A DNA stretch of 64,000 bases from the NCBI RefSeq assembly GCF_024494695.1, contig NZ_JANHDP010000001.1:620001-684000 (forward strand), read 5' to 3'. The DNA comes from Natronoarchaeum rubrum. GTDB lineage: Archaea > Halobacteriota > Halobacteria > Halobacteriales > Natronoarchaeaceae. The position numbers and the translations under genes were made by a program. How positions within the stretch are numbered: position 1 is the stretch's first letter; the number at the start of each line of letters is the position of its first letter. Of the stretch, positions 35,189 through 43,665 are shown piece by piece. The notes beneath the pieces were generated by a model. It saw only the letters and a list, made by a program, of their open reading frames with translations, had not been told where the DNA came from and ran no database searches.

Positions 35189-35197
35189 GTTTTACCG
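35189..35197 (+). promoter_or_regulatory. TATA-like element of the carboxyltransferase gene
   Basis: TGTTTTACC, centred 26 nt before the GTG at 35219. It supports that GTG as a leaderless start. Confidence 0.5.
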
Positions 35198-35218
35198 GCT
35201 CTCCGCGCACACGGTGAC

Positions 35219-36997
35219 GTGAAAGTTCGCATCGGGGCGGACGCGACCGACGACGAGGCCGCGGCCATCGCCGCGGCGCTGTCGAGCCACGTCGAGGAAT
35301 CGGTGGAGGTGTACGTCGACGACGCGGCGTCGCCGTCAGCGACGCGCTCGCCGGACGAGCCATCGGATTCGCCGGGCTCGGCGACGGCGACGGGGAGCGA
35401 CGGCGGCGAGGAACTCGGCCCGACGGAGCGCGAGCGACAGCTCCTCGAAGAGATCGAAGAGATCGAAGCCGGCGGGCCGGAGAAGTACCGCGAGCGCCTC
35501 GACGAACAGGGGAAGCTGTTCGTTCGGGATCGGCTCGATCTCTGGTTCGGCGAGGAGGGCGTCGGGTTCGAGGACGGACAGTTCGCTAACTTCGATGCCT
35601 GGCATCCCGACAGCCCGGACGTCGAGGAGTACGATCCGAACGATCGACTGCCCGCCGACGGGCTGTTGACCGGCGCCGCCGAGTTCGAGGGCCGGTCGCT
35701 CCACTTCATGGCCAACGACTTCACCGTGAAGGCCGGCTCGATGGCCGAGCGCGGCGTCGAGAAGTTCCTGCGGATGCAACAGCGCGCGCTCAAAAGCGGC
35801 CGCCCGGTCCTCTACCTGATGGACTCCTCGGGCGGCCGGATCGACCAGCAGACCGGCTTCTTCGCCAACCGCGAGGGGATCGGGAAGTACTACTACAACC
35901 ACTCGATGCTCTCCGGTCGAGTCCCACAGATCTGCGTGCTGTACGGTCCCTGCATCGCCGGGGCGGCGTACACGCCGGTGTTCGCCGACTTCACCGTGAT
36001 GGTCGAGGGAATGAGCGCGATGGCGATCGCCAGCCCGCGGATGGTCGAGATGGTCACCGGCGAGCAGATCGATCTAAACGAGCTCGGGGGACCGCGCGTC
36101 CACATGGAGGAGTCGGGCAGCGCCGACCTGATCGCGGAAGACGAGGAGCACGCCCGCGAACTGGTCGCGCAACTGCTCACGTATCTCCCGGACAACGCCG
36201 ACGAGCGACCGCCGAAGTCCGAGACGGTCGCGCCCGTAAAGTCGCCGGACGGGATCGACGCCGTCGTCCCCGACCGACCCAACGAGGGGTACGACGTGAA
36301 CCGGGTGATCGAGCGCCTCGTCGACGGCGACTCCTTCTTCGAGTTGCGATCGGGCTACGGCGCCGAGATCGTCACCGGGTTCGCCCGGATCGACGGCCGA
36401 CCGATCGGGATCGTCGCCAACCAGCCCGCCGAGCGCGCCGGCGCGATCTTCCCCGACGCCGCCGAGAAGGCTGCACAGTTCATCTGGACCGCCGACGCGT
36501 ACAACGTTCCGCTGCTCTACCTCTGTGACACGCCGGGCTTTATGGCCGGCTCGCAGGTCGAGAAGGAGGGTATCCTCGAACAGGGCAAACGGTTCATCTA
36601 CGCCACGTCGTCTGCGACGGTGCCCCAGCAGACGGTCGTCACGCGCAAGGCCTACGGCGCCGGCATCTACGCGATGGGCGGCCCGGCGTACGATCCCGAG
36701 AGCGTGATCGCGCTCCCGTCGGGGGAGATCGGGATTATGGGTCCCGAGGCGGCGATCAACGCCGTCTACGCCAACAAACTCGCCGAGATCGACGACGAGG
36801 ACGAGCGCGCGGAGCGGGAAGCCGAACTCCGGGAGGAGTATCGCGAGGACATCGACGTCCACCGCATGGCCAGCGAGGTGGTGATCGACGAGATCGTCCC
36901 GCCGAGCGAGCTGCGGGCAGAGCTGGCCGCCCGTTTCGCGTTCTACGAGGACGTCGAGAAGGATCTGCCCGACAAGAAGCACGGTACTGTACTGTAG
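35219..36997 (+). CDS. Acyl-CoA carboxylase carboxyltransferase with epsilon-like N-terminus
   Basis: A 592-aa protein. The C-terminal 530 residues are a biotin-dependent carboxyltransferase: EEIEAGGPEKYRERLDEQGK at the start, then SMAERGVEKFLRMQQRAL, VLYGPCIAGAAYTPVFADF, and DTPGFMAGSQVEKEG with PSGEIGIMGPEAAINAVYA near the end. The first 35 residues (VKVRIGADATDDEAAAIAAAL) look like an acyl-CoA carboxylase epsilon/PccX domain, joined by an acidic linker. It would carboxylate acetyl- or propionyl-CoA with a biotin-carrier/carboxylase subunit, which is not encoded nearby. Substrate not determined. Confidence 0.88.
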   Translation: MKVRIGADATDDEAAAIAAALSSHVEESVEVYVDDAASPSATRSPDEPSDSPGSATATGSDGGEELGPTERERQLLEEIEEIEAGGPEKYRERLDEQGKLFVRDRLDLWFGEEGVGFEDGQFANFDAWHPDSPDVEEYDPNDRLPADGLLTGAAEFEGRSLHFMANDFTVKAGSMAERGVEKFLRMQQRALKSGRPVLYLMDSSGGRIDQQTGFFANREGIGKYYYNHSMLSGRVPQICVLYGPCIAGAAYTPVFADFTVMVEGMSAMAIASPRMVEMVTGEQIDLNELGGPRVHMEESGSADLIAEDEEHARELVAQLLTYLPDNADERPPKSETVAPVKSPDGIDAVVPDRPNEGYDVNRVIERLVDGDSFFELRSGYGAEIVTGFARIDGRPIGIVANQPAERAGAIFPDAAEKAAQFIWTADAYNVPLLYLCDTPGFMAGSQVEKEGILEQGKRFIYATSSATVPQQTVVTRKAYGAGIYAMGGPAYDPESVIALPSGEIGIMGPEAAINAVYANKLAEIDDEDERAEREAELREEYREDIDVHRMASEVVIDEIVPPSELRAELAARFAFYEDVEKDLPDKKHGTVL

Positions 36998-37095
36998 CTG
37001 AGGGGGACATCTACTATTTAAAAGTCCCGATCAACTTTAATCAGGAACACAGCAGGAGGAAGTGATAGAACCCAATTAAAATTCTGGCTTAGGGA

Positions 37096-37105
37096 TTTTA
37101 TTATA
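37096..37105 (+). promoter_or_regulatory. TATA element of the island operon
   Basis: TTTTATTATA, centred about 25 nt before the ATG at 37125. This is a normal archaeal arrangement, so the transferred genes look expressible. Confidence 0.6.
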
Positions 37106-37124
37106 CCAGTGCTAACGATGACGT

Positions 37125-38099
37125 ATGCCACCAACAGCTCAAACGTACATATCCTCTCCTTGTGGAAGCTGGGCAGACCCAGACACTTCTGATGTGAGTG
37201 ATGAGATAGTTCCAATAGAATTTGATCAGTATCGCCTAAAGTACTTTCCAGATGCTATTAATAATCTCCATGCTATAAAAAGGCGAAAAACCATAAAAGA
37301 GGTTGTAGATAAGTATTTGACTTACAGAAAGTACCTCTTTGATCCGTCTCCGAGTAGGATACGTGCTGAAAAGCAAACTGCTCGTGACTTTGAGGTAACT
37401 TGGCAAAGTATCCAGGCACACATATATGATCTTTATGATCAGAATGAACCGCTTAGCGCTTTCGAGGACGATCTAGAGAGGGTTTGGGAAGCTCGACTAC
37501 AGTCCTTCTCAAAGGACCAGAGGGCAATCAGGAACTGCTGTCAGAAGATTAAGAATACCTTGGAGAGTTTCTTAGATATAGAAGCCTCGGATATCTCCTT
37601 AGACGAGATTACCTATGAAGACTTGTCTAAAGCTAATGATCTCCACCTTGTTCAATCCCCTGAGGTATTGAAATCGCTTAAATCGCTTGATGAATACTGC
37701 CAGTTTCATAATCGTGTGTCCATCAAGCCTAAAGATATCACGGGTTATGACATAGAATTTGGCAGAACTTGGAAGAAAATACTTAGTATAATCGAGAAAG
37801 ACCTCAATAGGAATTCAAAAGAGGATGATGCAATCTCCCTTACTAATGACTGGGATTGTACTGAGGCATATGCAGTCTTCCCCGATGATAAGAACTACTA
37901 TGAGAAGCATTCATGTAGTATCTCTATTAAATATCATAGAAATGGCAAAATGAATATAGAAGCGTGTTTGTGGCCTAGTTTTGTTAGTGAGGACAGTGTA
38001 GTGAGGCTATCAACAGAATGTGATGGTATTGGTCAGTGTAGCATCAATCTGTTTATAGTTCACTCAATTAATCAATTCCACTCCATGGCAGGAGAATGA
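37125..38099 (+). CDS. 324-aa protein of unknown function, transferred
   Basis: A soluble, mostly helical protein, rich in Lys, Asn, Ile and Ser, unlike the acidic host proteome. The N-terminal half is charged and probably coiled (about residues 45-190, e.g. KRRKTIKEVVDKYLTYRKYL and AIRNCCQKIKNTLESFLDIE). The C-terminal third (about 230-320) looks beta-rich: EAYAVFPDDKNYYEKHSCSI, then KYHRNGKMNIEACLW. I recognise no family, catalytic motif or membrane segment. The stop overlaps the next start by 4 nt. It may be a sensor or cofactor of a defence- or toxin-like pair, but this is only a hypothesis. Confidence 0.75.
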   Translation: MPPTAQTYISSPCGSWADPDTSDVSDEIVPIEFDQYRLKYFPDAINNLHAIKRRKTIKEVVDKYLTYRKYLFDPSPSRIRAEKQTARDFEVTWQSIQAHIYDLYDQNEPLSAFEDDLERVWEARLQSFSKDQRAIRNCCQKIKNTLESFLDIEASDISLDEITYEDLSKANDLHLVQSPEVLKSLKSLDEYCQFHNRVSIKPKDITGYDIEFGRTWKKILSIIEKDLNRNSKEDDAISLTNDWDCTEAYAVFPDDKNYYEKHSCSISIKYHRNGKMNIEACLWPSFVSEDSVVRLSTECDGIGQCSINLFIVHSINQFHSMAGE

Positions 38100-38401
38100 G
38101 CAAGATGACAGACAATTCTCAAGAGGAAAGAAATCCAGAAAGCCATGAGGGATCAGTCATGATTGTCAAAGTGAGTGATAAAAAGGAGATAGAAAATCCT
38201 CTACTGGTAAAGTCTACAACCTCACCGGACACGGCTAATACAAATTCCTCACTTAACATAGTCCAAATATGTTCTATTCTCTCTGCCGCATTTGTTGGTG
38301 CGCAAGTATTAGCCAATCCATATGATCCATTATCACTCCAAATCATAACGTCTATTTCAATAATGTCCTTTCTTGGTACGTTAAGATTGATGTTGCGATA
38401 A
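38096..38401 (+). CDS. 101-aa two-helix membrane protein, partner of the 324-aa protein
   Basis: A small protein with a polar N-terminal half (1-52) and two closely spaced hydrophobic segments (about 53-71 and 78-97) joined by NPYDPLS, ending in a basic LRLMLR. This layout resembles small membrane effectors or holin-like hairpins, but I recognise no family. The ATG at 38096 overlaps the upstream stop (ATGA); an internal ATG at 38105 is possible. It shares the AT-rich composition of the island. Confidence 0.7.
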   Translation: MSKMTDNSQEERNPESHEGSVMIVKVSDKKEIENPLLVKSTTSPDTANTNSSLNIVQICSILSAAFVGAQVLANPYDPLSLQIITSISIMSFLGTLRLMLR

Positions 38402-38491
38402 GGACTTCTTCACGCGTAGAAACCATAGGTGTAATATGTTTAACCACCCTCGAAGAACCCCGTTGCCTTTCTCTTTGCCACCGGTTCAAAG

Positions 38492-38497
38492 TTTATT
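38492..38497 (+). promoter_or_regulatory. TATA element of the SDR gene
   Basis: TTTATT, centred about 26 nt before the ATG at 38521. It marks the right limit of the AT-rich island. Confidence 0.5.
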
Positions 38498-38520
38498 GTG
38501 CTTCGGCGTGACGCCGACGT

Positions 38521-39282
38521 ATGCGACTCGATGACAAGACGGTGCTGATCACGGGATCGGGGACGGGAATCGGCGAGTCGACCGCGCTGCGCTGCGCCGA
38601 GGCGGGAGCGACGGTCGTCTCGACGGACGTCGACGCCGACGCGGCCGAGGCGACGGCGGTGTCGATCCGCGACGACGACGGTGAGGCGACGAGCTTCGAG
38701 CTCGACGTGACCGACGGCGACCGGTTCCACGAGGTCGTCGACGAGGTCGCCGCGGAGCGCGGACTCGACGTGCTGGTCAACAACGCCGGTATCGGCCACC
38801 CGCCGTCGTCGGTCGAGGACACCGACGCTTCGGTTCGGGACTACGTCGTCGACGTGAACATCAACGGGACGTGGAACGGCTGTCACGCCGCGCTGCCGGT
38901 GATGAAAGAACAGGGATCGGGCTCGATCATCAACATGGCGTCGGTCGGCGGGATGCTCGGCTTCCCCTACCAGTCGGTGTACGCGCTGACGAAGGCGGCC
39001 GTGATCAACTTCACCCGGGCCGTCGCCGCGGAGGCTGGTCCGGCGGGCGTGCGCGCCAACGCGGTCTGTCCCGGGTTCGTCGACACGCAGCTCACGGAGG
39101 CGTTCTTCGCGGGGCGCGAGGATCCCGAGGCCGCACGCGAGGAGATGATCGAGGACTACCCGCTCCGGCGGCTCGGCGAGCCCGAGGAGATCGCGGACTG
39201 CGTCGCCTTCCTCGCCAGCGACGCGGCGTCGTTCGTCACGGGCCACGCACTCACGGCCGACGGCGGCTATTCGAGCACGTGA
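38521..39282 (+). CDS. Short-chain dehydrogenase/reductase
   Basis: A 253-aa classical SDR. The cofactor motif TGSGTGIG is at 11-18, NNAG at 87-90, the catalytic Ser at 141 and YxxxK at Tyr154/Lys158. The Asp in VVSTDVDAD after strand 2 suggests NAD rather than NADP. The C-terminus FVTGHALTADGGYSST is typical of FabG-like members. Substrate unknown; no pathway neighbours. Confidence 0.93.
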   Translation: MRLDDKTVLITGSGTGIGESTALRCAEAGATVVSTDVDADAAEATAVSIRDDDGEATSFELDVTDGDRFHEVVDEVAAERGLDVLVNNAGIGHPPSSVEDTDASVRDYVVDVNINGTWNGCHAALPVMKEQGSGSIINMASVGGMLGFPYQSVYALTKAAVINFTRAVAAEAGPAGVRANAVCPGFVDTQLTEAFFAGREDPEAAREEMIEDYPLRRLGEPEEIADCVAFLASDAASFVTGHALTADGGYSST

Positions 39283-39311
39283 CCGGCGACGCGGCGGTGT
39301 GATCGGCGGCG

Positions 39312-39935
39312 CTATGCGTCGAGCACGCCTGGGCCGCCGCCGGAGGCCTCGTACTCGGCCTGCGTGACGGTGTACCGGTGCTGGGTGATCGGCTCGCCGT
39401 TAAACGCGTCGTGGTTCCGAAGTTTGCCTTCGTGACGGCCGCCGTGGCGCTCGACGTATTTCTCGATGGCACGGCGTGACTTGTCGTTGTCAGCCCAGTG
39501 TGTGACCTCGACGACGTCGAGATCCAGCCGGTCGAAGGCCAGTTCCATCATCGCGGCGGCACGCTCGCCCGAGTAGCCCCTGCCCCAGAACCGCTTTCGG
39601 AGCCAGGTTCCGAGGGTCGCCGTTCGTCGGTCCCAGTCGATCAGGATCGCTGCAGCGCCCGCGATCTCGCCCGCACCGTCCTCGCCTGCAGCCGGTCGAA
39701 TCACGTAGTCGATCCCCCCGGCTTCGGCGATCCGCTCCTCGACCGATTCGAGGAATCCGAGCGTCTCACGGACCGTCTCGTGGGGGTCCCAGGTGAGATA
39801 CTCGGTCACGTCCTCGATCCCCGGATCGGACGAGCAGAGCTCGTAGAACTCGACGGTGTCGACGTGCTCGGTCGTCAGCGGTTCGAGTACGAGGCGCTCG
39901 GTCTCGATCCTGTCGGGGAACAACTCGCCCGGCAT
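39312..39935 (-). CDS. GNAT N-acetyltransferase, RimJ/RimL-like
   Basis: A 207-aa protein starting MPGELFPDRIETERLVLEPLT, the beginning of the RimJ/RimL-type GNAT group. The acetyl-CoA segment is LRKRFWGRGYSGERAAAMME, followed by DLDVVEVTHWADNDKSRRAIEKYVERHGGRHEG. Substrate could be a protein N-terminus or a small molecule. It is convergent with the SDR gene. Confidence 0.88.
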   Translation of the reverse strand: MPGELFPDRIETERLVLEPLTTEHVDTVEFYELCSSDPGIEDVTEYLTWDPHETVRETLGFLESVEERIAEAGGIDYVIRPAAGEDGAGEIAGAAAILIDWDRRTATLGTWLRKRFWGRGYSGERAAAMMELAFDRLDLDVVEVTHWADNDKSRRAIEKYVERHGGRHEGKLRNHDAFNGEPITQHRYTVTQAEYEASGGGPGVLDA

Positions 39936-40027
39936 GGCTTCGCGGTCTCGCGAGGCGAACAAAAAGCCACGGGTCAACCGGTGCCCGACGGCGGGGATAT
40001 TTACGGCAGGCACCCCCAGAATCCGAC

Positions 40028-40759
40028 ATGAGCGGCAACGAACCGTCGGAGACGGCGTCGAGCGGCCGGGACGACGAAACGCCGACCGACGACGATTCGG
40101 CGGACGGATCGTCCCAGACGTCCGAGGAAGCGGCGCCGGCCGACGACGAGGTAGTCGACGAACCGTCGACGAGCGGAGCCGAAGCATCCGATTTCGACGC
40201 CTCCGGCGACGTGCACGACGACGCCGAACCGAGGGACTCGATCGTCCCGGACGAGCGGGTCGCGAACGACGTGACGGCGTCGGATCTGACGATCGAGCCG
40301 CGGGGGCTGGACTCCCGCGTCCGGATCGTCTGGGTGCTCCAGGGACTGCTGTCGGCGGCGATCCTCTCGGTCATCGTCGGCGCGGTCGCGTCGTTCTTCG
40401 TCGCGGGCGCCGGCTGGATCGGGGCGGCGACGTTCGCGATCGTCGGAACGCTCGTGATGATCCACTCGATCCTTCGCTACCGGATCTGGACCTACGAGGT
40501 CCGCGAGGACGCGCTGTACCTGGAACGCGGCGTCCTGACGCGCGTGCGAACGGTCGTCCCCTACGTCCGGATCCAGCACGTCGACGCCAGCCGCGGCCCC
40601 GTCGAGCGGTCGGTGGGACTCGCGTCGTCGGTCGTCTACACCGCGGGGACGCGCGGCGCCGACGTGACGATCCCCGGGTTGACGTCCGAGCGGGCCGACG
40701 ACATGCAGGAGCGGCTCAAGCAGTTGGCGATCCTCGCGGACGGTGACGACGCCGTATGA
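40028..40759 (+). CDS. PH-domain (bPH2) membrane protein, YdbS-like
   Basis: A 243-aa protein. An acidic, disordered N-terminus (1-85) precedes two membrane helices (about 104-150) and a bacterial PH domain of the bPH2 type (about 155-235): YRIWTYEVREDALYLERGVL, then VVPYVRIQHVDASRGPVERSVGL. Its stop overlaps the start of the next PH-domain gene by 4 nt. YdbS/YdbT pairs in Bacillus are linked to resistance to antimicrobial peptides; a membrane-stress role here is an inference. Confidence 0.87.
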   Translation: MSGNEPSETASSGRDDETPTDDDSADGSSQTSEEAAPADDEVVDEPSTSGAEASDFDASGDVHDDAEPRDSIVPDERVANDVTASDLTIEPRGLDSRVRIVWVLQGLLSAAILSVIVGAVASFFVAGAGWIGAATFAIVGTLVMIHSILRYRIWTYEVREDALYLERGVLTRVRTVVPYVRIQHVDASRGPVERSVGLASSVVYTAGTRGADVTIPGLTSERADDMQERLKQLAILADGDDAV

Positions 40760-42309
40760 CGACGCTGCACCCGCTGTCGATCCCCTATCGGGCGGCCCAG
40801 CGCGTCTGGCAGTTCGTGGGCTTTCTCGTCATCTTCGCGTTCTCGGGGACGCTCCTCTCGGGCGACGGGCTGCAGGCCGCGGGGCTGCTGGGGATCGTCG
40901 GAACGCTCCTCGTCGCCGTCGTCGTCTGGGAGGTGCTGTACTACCAGCGCTTCGAGTACGACCTGACCGAGACGACGTTCGACCTCCGGTCGGGCGTGCT
41001 CTCGACGCGCGACCGGGAGATTCCCTACCGCCGCGTTCAGAACGTCTCGATCAGCCGGAACGTGATCCAGCGCGTGCTGGGGCTCGCCGAAGTGACAGTC
41101 GAGACCGCCGGCGGGAGCTCGGCGGAGGCCCAGCTCCGGTACGTCGACGTCGACGAGGCCGATCGCCTACAGAACGAGATCGGCCGCCGAAAGCGCCTCG
41201 TCGCTCGGGACGAGACGGGCAAAGCCGACCGCGACGCGGCGTCCGACGACGAGCGCGCGGACGAGAAAGCGGATGTCGAACAGCTGTTCGCGATCTCGGA
41301 CCGCGAGCTGACGATGCTGGGGCTGGTGTCGATCGACCTGCGATTCCTGCCGCTCGTGACGGTGCTGGCGCCGCTGTTCGGGCCGGCAGTCGCCGAGCAG
41401 ATGTTGGTAGCCGGGCCCGCGTTCGTCGTCGCGCCGCTGGCCGCGATCGCGCTCTACGCCGTGACGGCGCTGGCCAGCGGCGTCGTCGCGGTGCTGAACT
41501 ACTACGGGTTCACGCTCGTCCGGCGGGGCGACGAACTCAGGTACGACCGGGGACTGATCGAGCGCTACAGCGGGACGATCCCGCTCGGTAAGGTCCAGAC
41601 GGTGTCGATGGCCGAGAACGTCCTCCAGCGGCTCGTCGGCTACGCGTCGCTCTCGATCGAGACGGCGGGTTCCTCGCCCGGTCAGGCCGGCGGCTCGCAG
41701 TCGGCGGTCCCGCTGGCCAGGCGCGAGCGGGTGATCGACCTGGCCCAGTCGGTCGAGCGCTTCGGCGACCCGTCGTTCGAGCGCCCGCCCAAGCGCGCCC
41801 GGATGCGGTACGTCGCCCGGTACAGCATCGTTCTCGCGGTGCTGATCGGCGCGGCGTTCCTCGCCGATCGCGCGACGACGACCCAGCTGTACTGGTACGC
41901 GCTGTTCGCCGCCGTTCCGCTGATCCCCGTCGCCGCCCACCTCAAGTGGCGCAACCTCGGCTACGCGCTCGGCGACGATCACGTCGTGACCCGAGCGGGC
42001 TTCTGGAACCGGACGACGACCGTCGTGCCGTACTACCGTGTGCAGACGGTGCTGGACAGCCAGACGATCTTCCAGCGCCGGCGCGACCTCGCGACGCTGA
42101 CGATCGACACCGCCGGCTCGCGCAGCCTCACCGGACAGGACGCCCAGGCGGTCGACATCGACGTCGGACTGGCGGCCGAGCTACGCGAGGAGGTCGCTTC
42201 GCGTCTCCAGGACTCGCTGGCCGAGCGGACGCCCGCCGAGGATCGGTTGTTCGACGTCGACGCCGCGCCCGACACGACGTTCGACGGGACGCCGTCGCCG
42301 GGCGAGTGA
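40756..42309 (+). CDS. Multi-PH-domain membrane protein, YdbT-like
   Basis: A 517-aa protein with three repeats of a helix pair followed by a bPH2 domain. The repeat signatures are REIPYRRVQNVSISRNVIQRVLG, SGTIPLGKVQTVSMAENVLQRLVG and TTVVPYYRVQTVLDSQTIFQRR. Each repeat also has a SIETAG/TIDTAG-like strand. It is coupled to the YdbS-like gene upstream (ATGA overlap), so the two likely form a complex in the membrane. The function is not established in archaea. Confidence 0.88.
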   Translation: MTTLHPLSIPYRAAQRVWQFVGFLVIFAFSGTLLSGDGLQAAGLLGIVGTLLVAVVVWEVLYYQRFEYDLTETTFDLRSGVLSTRDREIPYRRVQNVSISRNVIQRVLGLAEVTVETAGGSSAEAQLRYVDVDEADRLQNEIGRRKRLVARDETGKADRDAASDDERADEKADVEQLFAISDRELTMLGLVSIDLRFLPLVTVLAPLFGPAVAEQMLVAGPAFVVAPLAAIALYAVTALASGVVAVLNYYGFTLVRRGDELRYDRGLIERYSGTIPLGKVQTVSMAENVLQRLVGYASLSIETAGSSPGQAGGSQSAVPLARRERVIDLAQSVERFGDPSFERPPKRARMRYVARYSIVLAVLIGAAFLADRATTTQLYWYALFAAVPLIPVAAHLKWRNLGYALGDDHVVTRAGFWNRTTTVVPYYRVQTVLDSQTIFQRRRDLATLTIDTAGSRSLTGQDAQAVDIDVGLAAELREEVASRLQDSLAERTPAEDRLFDVDAAPDTTFDGTPSPGE

Positions 42310-42334
42310 CCGGGCGGTCGGTCGAGCGCTTCTA

Positions 42335-42496
42335 CTAGCGGCCCCACTCGTAGACCCACCAGCTGGCGCCCAGCAACAGCAGTCCCGCGCCGAGCGCCGA
42401 CGTCGCGGGCTCCGGGATGATGAACAGCACGAATCCCACGAGGATCAACACGCCCGGCTCGATCTGGTCGAGGTTGCCCGGTGATGACAGGTCCAT
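42335..42496 (-). CDS. 53-aa membrane protein, unknown
   Basis: A very small protein with two hydrophobic stretches (about residues 15-27 and 31-47), starting MDLSSPGNLDQIEPGVLIL. The upstream frame is not haloarchaeal in character. No family recognised; similar tiny membrane proteins are common in haloarchaea. Confidence 0.5.
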   Translation of the reverse strand: MDLSSPGNLDQIEPGVLILVGFVLFIIPEPATSALGAGLLLLGASWWVYEWGR

Positions 42497-42644
42497 ACGG
42501 AAGCTATCGAGGCGCTCTGCAATATGGCTAGGTGCGCGATCGGCCGACGACGCGGCGTCACGCCGCGACGAGCGATCGGGGGCCCGCACCAGACCTACAC
42601 ACTGTGGCCCCGAACTCTTGCCCGCATGGACCCGACGTGTGAGT

Positions 42645-43019
42645 ATGATCGGCGCCTACACGATCGGAAAGAAGGCGGTCAAGTTCGGGTACAAGCGCTA
42701 CGGCGTCCCCGGCGCGGTGGCGACCGGCGGCGCCGCGCTGGTCGGCTACGTCGCGGTCCGGCGAGCGCTAAAATCGTCCGCGAACGAGGAGAACGTCGAG
42801 TCGGCGATCGACGCCGGGGCGGTCAAATCGGCGGTCGACGAGCGGGGCCTGAGCGCCGTGACCGATCCGGGAACGCTGAACGACGCCGTCGACGAGAGTC
42901 AGCTCAGCTCGGTCATCGACGCCGACGAGGTGGCGTCCGCGGCCGGCGAGGAAACCGACGAGATGACCGGCGACGACGCCGGCGGCGGTGACGAGGGCGA
43001 CGTTTCGGATGTCCGGTAG
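42645..43019 (+). CDS. Small protein with Gly/Ala helix and acidic tail, unknown
   Basis: A 124-aa protein starting MIGAYTIGKKAVKFGYKRYG. A weakly hydrophobic segment (about 24-37) is followed by two similar stretches built on the phrase SAIDAGAVKSAVDERG / SVIDADEVASAAGEE, then a Gly/Asp-rich acidic tail. A GTG two codons earlier (42639) is also possible. Function unknown. Confidence 0.55.
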   Translation: MIGAYTIGKKAVKFGYKRYGVPGAVATGGAALVGYVAVRRALKSSANEENVESAIDAGAVKSAVDERGLSAVTDPGTLNDAVDESQLSSVIDADEVASAAGEETDEMTGDDAGGGDEGDVSDVR

Positions 43020-43127
43020 TCGACGCCGCCGATCGGGTGAAAGCGCGCCGGCGGACCGCCGGGCGTTCGTCGGCCGCTCGCACGACCATCCTGATTTATC
43101 GTTATGGAGTGCAAATCTGTTACACGC

Positions 43128-43643
43128 ATGAGTTCGGAACAGTCCAACGTCGGGTCGGTATCGGCCGGAGAGGCCGCGAGGGCGGCGGAGGTCCCCATCA
43201 CGCTCCGCCTGATCGGGATCGCAATGCTCAGCGGCTTCGTTGGGATGGTGGCGATGCTCCCGGTGCTCGTGGGACTCCCCGCGCTGCTGGATCTGTTTAG
43301 CACCGCCCCGATCGTCCGGTTTTCGACGTTCGGCTCGTTCCTCGGGCTGGGACCGAGCCTGGCGCTGGGCATCGCGCTGTTCGTCATGGGCGGCACGCTG
43401 TTCCTGCCGATCCAGTTCCTCGTCGTCGGCGCCTACCTCCCGCCAGAAGAGCCGCGGTACGCCCGCGGCGTGACGTACGCGCTGATCTACTGGATCGCGT
43501 TCGTGATGGTGTTCCTGCCGAGCACCGGGCCGCTCGGCATCGGAGTGTTCCTCGTCGTCTCGATGCTGTACCACGTGTTCTACGGGCTCGCGCTGGGCTA
43601 CCTGCTCGACGAGTGGGGCGAGATCCCCCAGCACGCCGTCTGA
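43128..43643 (+). CDS. Four-helix membrane protein, unknown
   Basis: A 171-aa protein with four predicted helices (about 25-50, 65-85, 90-115 and 122-160) and a short polar N-terminus. I recognise it as a haloarchaeal membrane family but cannot name the role. A TATA-like TGATTTATC near 43096 lies about 32 nt before the ATG at 43128, which favours it over the ATG at 43104. Confidence 0.65.
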   Translation: MSSEQSNVGSVSAGEAARAAEVPITLRLIGIAMLSGFVGMVAMLPVLVGLPALLDLFSTAPIVRFSTFGSFLGLGPSLALGIALFVMGGTLFLPIQFLVVGAYLPPEEPRYARGVTYALIYWIAFVMVFLPSTGPLGIGVFLVVSMLYHVFYGLALGYLLDEWGEIPQHAV

Positions 43644-43665
43644 GTCGACAGGTGCTCTGAACGGC

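Larger units (their letters stand above)
37005..38460. other. AT-rich genomic island with two coupled genes
   Basis: From just after the carboxyltransferase stop to just before the SDR promoter the base composition drops abruptly from GC-rich to clearly AT-rich (by eye near 40% GC). Codons such as ATA, AGA, AAA and TTA become common. The island carries only two genes. No integrase, transposase, tRNA boundary or obvious terminal repeat was found, so the route of entry is unknown. Confidence 0.85.

Noticed and set aside
36998..38520. Integrated virus or plasmid
   Set aside because: The AT-rich island is only about 1.5 kb, with no integrase, capsid, replication gene or terminal repeat. It may be a remnant, but that cannot be shown.
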